From Treponema sp. (GTDB taxonomy: Bacteria; Spirochaetota; Spirochaetia; Treponematales; Breznakiellaceae): DNA of 10,936 nucleotides. The first letter of the stretch is position 1. Each line of letters opens with the position of its first letter. Made by a program: the position numbers and the translations under genes. Below, piece after piece: positions 1 to 4,053 of the stretch. Location of the stretch: NCBI GenBank assembly GCA_031259035.1, contig JAIRLZ010000107.1, positions 1-10,936 of the forward strand. Direction: 5' to 3'. Under the pieces are notes generated by a model, which worked only from the letters and a program-made list of their open reading frames with translations, did not search any database and was not told where the DNA came from.

Positions 1-2
1 CC

Positions 3-98
3 GCTCTGCGGCGGGGATTTTTTATTGATATAGGGTATAGTAAAGACGGTTCGGTTAGCGCCGATCCTGATTGCGCGTGGTTTAAGGTTATTGAATAG
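3..98 (+). CDS. 3' end of an unidentified gene (partial)
   Basis: A frame open from the window edge gives 31 residues ending ...DPDCAWFKVIE and a TAG stop at 96-98. The other two plus frames stop within the first 33 bases. The composition (FFIDIGYSKDGSVSADPD) resembles a folded protein C-terminus rather than random translation. No family can be named from so little. A perfect 14-bp hairpin starts 2 nt after the stop, which supports a gene end here. Confidence 0.45.
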   Translation, partial: ALRRGFFIDIGYSKDGSVSADPDCAWFKVIE

Positions 99-99
99 A

Positions 100-130
100 G
101 GCTCAAGAACCGCTATGCGGTTCTTGAGCC
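100..130. repeat. Perfect 14-bp hairpin behind a stop codon
   Basis: Arms 100-113 and 117-130 are perfect reverse complements (GGCTCAAGAACCGC / GCGGTTCTTGAGCC) around a TAT loop. There is no T tract, so it is not a classical intrinsic terminator, but it could end or protect the upstream transcript. The arm shares TTCAAGAACC-like sequence with the 16-bp hairpin at 8167-8203, so the two may be related dispersed hairpins. Confidence 0.6.
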
Positions 131-198
131 TGGCTCCGGCGCCACCCTGAACAGCGGGGCGAGCGGCTCGTCGGGCGGTTGGGAATAGTGAGGAAGCG

Positions 199-268
199 GC
201 GGGCGGCGGGGGCGGTTCTCCTCGCCCGCCGCCCGCTTATCGCCGCTGTATAGAGCGGCGGTTATTTT
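199..268. promoter_or_regulatory. Two GC-rich hairpins upstream of a small ORF
   Basis: Arms 199-210 and 225-236 form a perfect 12-bp GC stem (GCGGGCGGCGGG). A second 7-bp stem pairs 241-247 with 254-260 (CGCCGCT / AGCGGCG) and is followed by GTTATTTT. The second could be a short terminator or attenuator: it ends only about 10 nt before the AAGGAG ribosome site at 271-276. Function is inferred; only the base pairing is seen. Confidence 0.4.
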
Positions 269-283
269 CCAAGGAGCATTGCT

Positions 284-502
284 ATGGCGCTAGATTTTAC
301 CGCTAAGGACGTGATCCACAAGATCACCGCGAAGTTCGTCCACGCTTTTTTGCCGGAACGCGGAAACCCTCCAACAAGAGCCGCTCTTTCACCGAGTGTA
401 TGGACGGGGCTCGTCCGGCGGTCGCGCCTGTGGAGCGGCGCGGCTGTTGTGGACGTGAATGTTTTAAGGGAGATGATGAAAAATGAAAAGCGACATGCAT
501 AA
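284..502 (+). CDS. Small hypothetical protein, possibly a truncated gene
   Basis: A 72-codon ORF with a good ribosome site (AAGGAG at 271-276, 7 nt before the ATG). The first 27 residues (MALDFTAKDVIHKITAKFVH...) look like a real N-terminus with an amphipathic helix. From about residue 28 the translation becomes Arg/Ala-rich and unstructured. That suggests a longer gene whose 5' end survives and which then runs into unrelated sequence or a frameshift. The end overlaps the lipoprotein start at 483 by 20 nt, so it could act as a translated leader coupling ribosomes to the lipoprotein. No family is assigned. Confidence 0.4.
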   Translation: MALDFTAKDVIHKITAKFVHAFLPERGNPPTRAALSPSVWTGLVRRSRLWSGAAVVDVNVLREMMKNEKRHA

Positions 503-1271
503 AAAAAGGCTTGGAACCGCGCGTTCAGCGGCGCTTCCGGCGGCGCTTCCGGCGGCGCTGTGCGCGGCGCTCCTGCTGTTCGCGGGGTGCAAGGATTTGT
601 TCCACGCGGAGGAATTGGATGAGGATGATGACTACTATACCTCGACGTATAGGGTGGCGTTCTTCTCTAACAGTTATAGTCATTGGGATGAGCGAGATGT
701 GTCCGGCGGCGGTTCAGTCGGATCAAACATGCCTGCCGAGCCAACCAGAAGCGGCTACGCCTTCGACGGCTGGTACACTTCAAGCGGCGGCGGCGGGACG
801 CAATTCACCGCTTCCACTGTGGTAACCAGGGACATATCGGTCTACGCCAAGTGGACGGCGGCGCCGGCGGCGCCCGTTGTGTATGAGTTGACACAAAAGC
901 TCAATTGGGATAATTATGTCGTTACTCCCGGCGATTTTCTGCCTGACGGGTTCGCCGTCCACACGGGGGATATGATAGAAATCTCCTTTTTGATGAAGAC
1001 CGACACCGACATCACGGACTTCAGCGTGGGAATAGCCGATTGGGGGAACGGCGGCGACTGGGTTGCCGCCGACTGGGACGCCACAAAATCTGTGGCGGCG
1101 GACGGGCGGTTCCACCGGCTCATTTGGACATTGACGGCTCAAGACTCCGGTCCCGCCGGCTCCGCTCCGCTGATGATTCAATTTTCGATAGCTACGGCAA
1201 GCAACCCCACGGTTACGGTCTATGTCGGCGATGTGAGTGTCACGAACCGCTATCGCTCGTCGAAGCATTGA
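483..1271 (+). CDS. Lipoprotein with one InlB-type B-repeat and a C-terminal beta domain
   Basis: The protein has 262 residues. The start at 483 is chosen because AAGGGAG (466-472) lies 10 nt upstream; ATG 495 is an alternative. Residues 1-36 form a lipoprotein signal with a basic N-region, an Ala/Leu core (ALPAALPAALCAALLL, with a matching DNA repeat) and lipobox LFAGC, Cys36 being the lipidation site. An acidic linker (EELDEDDD) follows. Residues 57-124 match the InlB/Listeria-Bacteroides B-repeat pattern (VAFFSN...EPTRSGYAFDGWYTS...VTRDISVYAKW), a beta-grasp surface module. Residues 134-256 are beta-rich with many Trp and Asp and resemble a jelly-roll or carbohydrate-binding fold, but this is only an impression. 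Probable location is the periplasm or cell surface; ligand unknown. The gene ends directly before palindrome P1. Confidence 0.85.
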   Translation: MKSDMHKKRLGTARSAALPAALPAALCAALLLFAGCKDLFHAEELDEDDDYYTSTYRVAFFSNSYSHWDERDVSGGGSVGSNMPAEPTRSGYAFDGWYTSSGGGGTQFTASTVVTRDISVYAKWTAAPAAPVVYELTQKLNWDNYVVTPGDFLPDGFAVHTGDMIEISFLMKTDTDITDFSVGIADWGNGGDWVAADWDATKSVAADGRFHRLIWTLTAQDSGPAGSAPLMIQFSIATASNPTVTVYVGDVSVTNRYRSSKH

Positions 1272-1660
1272 CATGGGCGGCTTTCCCAAAACGGGCGGAA
1301 CGACAGTTTTGGGAAAGGCTCATGGATTAGCAGCAATGCGGCGGAAGGCGGCTCGTATGCCATTTGGGAAACGGCGTAGAACACGGCGAGGGCGGATGCG
1401 GCGCTGTCGTAACGCGCAAGGATAGCAAAGGCTTCCCGCGAGAGTGAGACCCTCGGCTCGTGACAGCTTGAGCGGGCGAATTCGCACACGCTCAAGTCAA
1501 GGGAAGGGCATACGCCCGGTTTGACGGTGTTTTTAATAGAAGAAGCCGGTTTTTCCGACGTTATTTCTTCCTGCGCGGTTTCAAAATCCTCCGGCAGGAC
1601 ATGGGTGGCGAGGAACGATATAAAATCGCCGCGCATGTATCGCGCCGTTATGTCCATCAT
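1250..1660 (-). CDS. Hypothetical protein whose C-terminus is encoded by a palindromic element
   Basis: A 136-residue reading frame starting at the double ATG 1660/1657 (MMDITARYMRG...). The frame stays open further upstream, to 1750, but the MMDITA start is preferred because it is repeated at 2676 and has GGAG about 10 nt upstream. The central part (PEDFETAQEEITSEKPASS, then VSLSREAFAILARYDSAASALAVF) looks protein-like. I recognise no family. Codons over P1 give the stretch EPFPKLSFRPFWESR, and the last codons overlap the 3' end of the convergent lipoprotein gene by 22 nt. The original gene may therefore have lost its real C-terminus to P1. It could be a decayed gene. Confidence 0.4.
   Translation of the reverse strand: MMDITARYMRGDFISFLATHVLPEDFETAQEEITSEKPASSIKNTVKPGVCPSLDLSVCEFARSSCHEPRVSLSREAFAILARYDSAASALAVFYAVSQMAYEPPSAALLLIHEPFPKLSFRPFWESRPCQCFDER
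1279..1320. repeat. Palindromic element P1 (TTTCCC type, short core)
   Basis: Outer arms 1279-1292 (GGCTTTCCCAAAAC) and 1306-1320 (GTTTTGGGAAAGGCT) pair with one mismatch around a 13-nt core. It begins 8 nt after the lipoprotein stop and lies inside the convergent minus ORF, so it could end transcription in both directions. Other family members are P2-P9. Confidence 0.8.
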
Positions 1661-1716
1661 ATACACTGCTCCGCAAGAAGGATTGTCTCGGCCTCGTTCA
1701 TCATGGCATTTCCTAG
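1650..1716 (-). repeat. Duplicated mini-ORF/start region, copy 1
   Basis: About 67 bp closely match 2658-2724 in the same orientation, with scattered substitutions. Both copies encode a 14-residue ORF (here MNEAETILLAEQCI, 1657-1701, or one Met longer from 1704). Its TGA overlaps (ATGA) the double ATG of a second ORF beginning MMDITA. In this copy AGGAAA lies just upstream of the first ATG. The two downstream ORFs diverge after MMDITA. The overlap is preserved in both copies, which argues for a coupled translation unit, or for an old frameshift shared by both. Confidence 0.55.
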
Positions 1717-1723
1717 TCTTGTG

Positions 1724-1786
1724 AGGCTTTCCCAAAACTAACCCGAACATAGTTCGCTGAACATAGTTCGCGTTTTGGAACAGCCT
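1724..1786. repeat. Palindromic element P2 (hybrid ends, long core)
   Basis: The left arm 1724-1738 is of the TTTCCC type (AGGCTTTCCCAAAAC), while the right arm 1772-1786 is of the GTTCC type (GTTTTGGAACAGCCT). The stem has two mismatches. The core holds two GAAC-ATA-GTTC mini-palindromes. The right edge overlaps the TAG stop of the HEPN gene (1785-1787), so the element abuts that gene exactly and may serve as its 3' hairpin. Confidence 0.75.
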
Positions 1787-2183
1787 ATTGTATCAAAAAA
1801 TTTATTTTCGCAATGCAGAAATCATAAATTCTTTGCGCTCTTTCAAGTATCGTTTTTGCAATTGTTTCGTCAACCAATATTTCTTTAGGATAGCGTGACG
1901 CGACGCCGTAAGGATTTAGTTTCCTGCTATCATCTTGAATTTGCGAGAAACCTGAGTCAATGTTTTGACAGAGTTTAACGAGTTTATCCAAATCGTGTAT
2001 TTTGGGCGGGTCTATATCGTTGGCGACAAGAAACGCCTTGAGCGCCTTTTCCGCGCATTGCTGGGAAAGATAGGCCGCGATATTTGTTTGTTTGGGATAT
2101 AAATCCTCAAACAGATGACGAGCCGAAATTAAATCGTTTGAAGCGTATTGAAGCCATTCCGCGGCAAATTCTTTATCGCTCAT
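1785..2183 (-). CDS. HEPN-domain protein, putative toxin of an MNT/HEPN pair
   Basis: The protein has 132 residues starting at ATG 2183; AAAAGGAG lies 9 nt upstream, and a longer frame to 2414 merely runs through the partner gene. All-helical pattern of the HEPN family (PF05168-like): W10...A..D..SARHLF, AEKALKAFLVANDI at 44-57, KIHDLDKL at 61-68, PYGVASRYP at 91-99 and a C-terminal helix. Family members paired with nucleotidyltransferases are RNases held inactive by AMPylation. The canonical R-x4-6-H RNase motif is not visible here; the only histidines are H23 and H63 and neither is suitably placed. It may therefore be a non-nuclease HEPN or use other residues. It overlaps its partner by 11 nt, implying coupled translation. 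Confidence 0.85.
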   Translation of the reverse strand: MSDKEFAAEWLQYASNDLISARHLFEDLYPKQTNIAAYLSQQCAEKALKAFLVANDIDPPKIHDLDKLVKLCQNIDSGFSQIQDDSRKLNPYGVASRYPKEILVDETIAKTILERAQRIYDFCIAKINFLIQ

Positions 2184-2493
2184 ACAAAACAACTCCTTTT
2201 TTTGCGATAGTCCTTTCCATAGTCGGGCCTGTGCTGCGGTATTCAAAACGGGATTTATAATTCGCGATGACATCAATCTCATAAAATTCATGTTCTCCAA
2301 AGCCGACATATATATCCTCAAGCGCCAGACAAGGATTTTTACTGCCATCTTTGAGTACCACATACATATCAATGTCGCTCTCTTCTCGCGGCGTTCCGTA
2401 AGCGTAAGAGCCAAACAGTATAATTTTTTCGCACGTGTCGCCCAGTGTTTCCAAAATCATATCTTTTATTTTAGGTATTTCCGCGTCTCTCAT
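2173..2493 (-). CDS. MNT-type nucleotidyltransferase, putative antitoxin
   Basis: The protein has 106 residues, typical of minimal nucleotidyltransferases. Pol-beta fold motifs are present: G28-S29 in ILFGSYAYGTPREESDID, the metal-binding pair D40 and D42, and a third acidic residue D74 in YEIDVI. The active site therefore looks complete. In characterised MntA-HepT pairs (type VII toxin-antitoxin) this enzyme transfers AMP from ATP to a HEPN tyrosine; the same role here is inferred from the 11-nt overlap with the HEPN gene. The ATG at 2493 has no close Shine-Dalgarno (GGAGG is about 17 nt away), but it lies 12 nt after the TGA of an upstream 56-codon ORF in the same frame, so reinitiation is plausible. 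Confidence 0.87.
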   Translation of the reverse strand: MRDAEIPKIKDMILETLGDTCEKIILFGSYAYGTPREESDIDMYVVLKDGSKNPCLALEDIYVGFGEHEFYEIDVIANYKSRFEYRSTGPTMERTIAKKGVVLYER

Positions 2494-2505
2494 ATTCTTT
2501 TATTC

Positions 2506-2676
2506 TCATCCCTCCACAATGTTCTCCAAGGGTAAGAAGCTGTTCCAAAACTGACGCCATAAAGCGCGTTTTGGAACAGCCTGCTCTGTAAGACCGTACA
2601 AGAGAGTATACCATAGCGGCCATCTCCGCTCAAGCGCGTTGTATCGGCTTTGGGTCTGCGCCGTTATGTCCATCAT
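2506..2676 (-). CDS. Small 56-residue ORF containing an in-frame palindromic element
   Basis: Starts at the double ATG 2676/2673 and ends at TGA 2508-2506, 12 nt before the nucleotidyltransferase. The product begins MMDITAQTQSRYNALERRWP and continues LWYTLLYGLTEQ, then AVPKRALWRQFWNS and FLPLENIVEG. The first 32 residues look like a genuine aromatic-rich helical protein. The next 14 are encoded by palindrome P3, which keeps the frame open. The first six residues repeat those of the ORF starting at 1660. Its 3' end supplies the GGAGG nearest the antitoxin. It may be a real small gene, a leader for the toxin-antitoxin operon, or debris; function unknown. Confidence 0.4.
   Translation of the reverse strand: MMDITAQTQSRYNALERRWPLWYTLLYGLTEQAVPKRALWRQFWNSFLPLENIVEG
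2539..2580. repeat. Palindromic element P3 (GTTCC type, short core)
   Basis: Perfect 13-bp arms 2539-2551 (GCTGTTCCAAAAC) and 2568-2580 (GTTTTGGAACAGC) around a 16-nt core. Read on the minus strand the core is GCGCTTTATGGCGTCA, nearly identical to P7. At 42 bp it is a multiple of three, and it sits inside the 56-residue ORF without breaking it. Confidence 0.85.
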
Positions 2677-2724
2677 ATAAACCGTTCCGCAAGAAGGATT
2701 GTTTCAGTCTCGTTCATAATGTAG
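2658..2724 (-). repeat. Duplicated mini-ORF/start region, copy 2
   Basis: Direct copy of 1650-1716. It encodes the 14-residue ORF MNETETILLAERFI (2673-2717). The ATG of this mini-ORF overlaps (ATGA) the stop of the gene fragment upstream, and its TGA overlaps (ATGA) the MMDITA start at 2676. Three reading frames are thus chained by 4-nt overlaps, a layout typical of tightly packed phage or accessory operons. Whether the 14-mer is translated is unknown. Confidence 0.5.
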
Positions 2725-2854
2725 TTGGGTTTTGCTCAAAAAGGCGCAAACTCACCAATTCCGCTATCCCCTCCGCCCCCTGCTGGATGCGTTTCCACAG
2801 TGTGTTTTTAGGCTGCTGCGCCGCTAAAGATATGAGCCTGTTCCAAAACGCGAA
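2714..2854 (-). pseudogene. 3' fragment of an unidentified gene emerging from palindrome P4
   Basis: A frame open after a TAG inside P4 encodes 46 residues: FAFWNRLISLAAQQPKNTLW, then KRIQQGAEGIAELVSLRLFE and QNPTTL. It stops at TGA 2716-2714, overlapping the next ATG by 4 nt. From LAAQQPK onward it looks like an authentic amphipathic C-terminus. Its first residues come from the P4 right arm, in the same FWN frame as P1 and P3. The upstream part of the gene is missing, so P4 appears to have replaced or interrupted it. Family not recognised. Confidence 0.4.
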
Positions 2855-2946
2855 CTACATGCGCGAACACGAGTTCAGCGAACCTGCGTTTGCGAACCTG
2901 CGTTTGCGAACCTTCGGTTCGGGTTAGTTTTGGAACAGGCTCATAT
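2830..2946. repeat. Palindromic element P4 (20-bp stem, longest core)
   Basis: Perfect 20-bp arms 2830-2849 (ATATGAGCCTGTTCCAAAAC) and 2927-2946. The 77-nt core carries GCGAAC/GTTC mini-palindromes, including two consecutive 14-nt units (GCGAACCTGCGTTT) followed by GAACCTTCGGTTC. It is the fullest member of the family and has an inverted near-copy of its core at P8, 6.2 kb away. Confidence 0.9.
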
Positions 2947-3042
2947 GTATAAACGGGAGGGGATAAGGATATACGGCTTTCACAGGGCATCCAAACGCGA
3001 GCGAAGCGTTTCGGTCGAAAAGCGGCAGGCGCCGGTAATAGA

Positions 3043-3072
3043 GTTGTTCAGAAACTTCAGTTTCTGAACAAC
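3043..3072. repeat. Dispersed 13-bp hairpin (GTTGTTCAGAAAC), copy 1
   Basis: Perfect arms 3043-3055 and 3060-3072 around TTCA. With its right flank (ACCGCTTAAAAACAAC, then AAAAAAGGCGG) it matches the reverse complement of 8215-8292, so hairpin and flank form one dispersed unit. It lies downstream of the minus-strand gene ending at 3142. The A run at 3090-3095 reads as a T run on the minus strand behind a weak CGGA/TCCG hairpin, so transcription of the helicase operon may end here. Confidence 0.6.
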
Positions 3073-3141
3073 AACCGCTTAAAAACAACAAAAAAGGCGG
3101 ATGCGTTTCCGGCTGCGCGACAGCGCCTTTCTAGCCCCCGC

Positions 3142-4053
3142 CTATTCTTTCACCAGCGCCGCCAGTTTCGCTTCTTCCCCGGAGGACAAAACAGCGGGCA
3201 GTATGGCGGGCTGATCCTGAGCGGGCGGCAGCAAAAAGCCCGCCTCCAAAAAACGCTGGAACAGCGCCGAATAGCCGCCGGCGTCTAGGCTTTCGCCGTA
3301 GTGGAAATAGACGCCTTTTCGCCGCCACGCGCTTGATGCGAAGGCTTGCGCCAATACGGGAAAACGCGACGCCAGCCGCGCCGTCCGCGCTCCGGCTGAC
3401 GCGGCGCCTATTTCCGCAAGCAAATCGTACACAGCGCGCGCCGCCGCCGCAAGGATAACAGGCGAAACGGCGTCCGAAGCGGGTGGACGCGCCGTTTCAA
3501 AAGGGAACGCCCCATTCCTGACCGCCAGCGTTTTGGGAGCGAGATGCCACGGCAATACCGGCGCCAACAGCGGACATGAGGGGACGTCTTCCACAGGAAG
3601 AAATGGCCGCCACAATGACACGGCTTTTTCACGCGCTTCAGTATGCTCGCCGCCTAAAGCCGGATCGAAAATCGACCGTATCGAATGGTCTGTTCCGCTA
3701 AACCCGGCGCCGCTCACTGCGCGGTGGAGGGAATGCTCATCAGCGTATATATAAAACGAATGGCAGGGCAGCAATGTTGCAAGTGCCTTGAAGAAACGGC
3801 CTTCCACATGAGTAGGCAACGGCGCGAAAAGCCCCCGTTCCGCGGTGTTTTTTAACTCGCGCAGTACGCCCGGAGGATTATGTCCTAAAATGGCGGCTCC
3901 TCCGGCCTGCCACAGGTCAACGTACCGTTTCTCGTTTGCGCCATAGAGACGAAAGCCGCGCGCCCTTGTGATACGCGGCAACCGGTCAAGCGGCGCTTGT
4001 TCAAGCCACGCTTGTTCAAGCGCCGCTTGCTCAAAAATATTCTTGCTCTTCAT
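3142..4053 (-). CDS. Class-III aminotransferase-like protein lacking most of the PLP domain
   Basis: The protein has 303 residues; family members have about 420-450. Residues 28-75 (RITRARGFRLYGANEKRYVD, LWQAGGAAILGHNPPGVLRE) match the N-terminal segment of class-III (glutamate-1-semialdehyde-type) aminotransferases. Residues 248-300 (YFHYGESLDAGGYSALFQRF, LEAGFLLPPAQ...) match their C-terminal domain. The middle is short and shows neither the Gly-rich phosphate loop nor the catalytic lysine motif. PLP catalysis is therefore doubtful, and a structural, binding or scaffolding role is more likely. The N-terminus has a triple LEQA repeat (FEQAALEQAWLEQAPL), reflecting a short DNA repeat at 3985-4032. 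The ATG overlaps the helicase gene by 23 nt and has no clear Shine-Dalgarno, implying translational coupling. Confidence 0.7.
   Translation of the reverse strand: MKSKNIFEQAALEQAWLEQAPLDRLPRITRARGFRLYGANEKRYVDLWQAGGAAILGHNPPGVLRELKNTAERGLFAPLPTHVEGRFFKALATLLPCHSFYIYADEHSLHRAVSGAGFSGTDHSIRSIFDPALGGEHTEAREKAVSLWRPFLPVEDVPSCPLLAPVLPWHLAPKTLAVRNGAFPFETARPPASDAVSPVILAAAARAVYDLLAEIGAASAGARTARLASRFPVLAQAFASSAWRRKGVYFHYGESLDAGGYSALFQRFLEAGFLLPPAQDQPAILPAVLSSGEEAKLAALVKE

Noticed and set aside
2184..2414. N-terminal extension of the HEPN reading frame.
   Set aside because: It is the out-of-frame shadow of the nucleotidyltransferase gene; ATG 2183 has a good AAAAGGAG.
2740..2781. Minus-strand AGCGGAATTGGTGAGTTTGCG resembles a tRNA-Leu D-arm.
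   Set aside because: No matching acceptor stem, anticodon arm or T-arm follows, and the same bases read well as the C-terminus ...GAEGIAELVSLRLF of the gene fragment.
1279..2946. CRISPR-like array made of the palindromes.
   Set aside because: Copies are irregularly spaced, in both orientations and of different lengths, with genes rather than uniform spacers between them.
1724..2946. Composite insertion sequence with terminal inverted repeats.
   Set aside because: The palindromes are self-complementary rather than paired ends, and no transposase-like frame lies between them.
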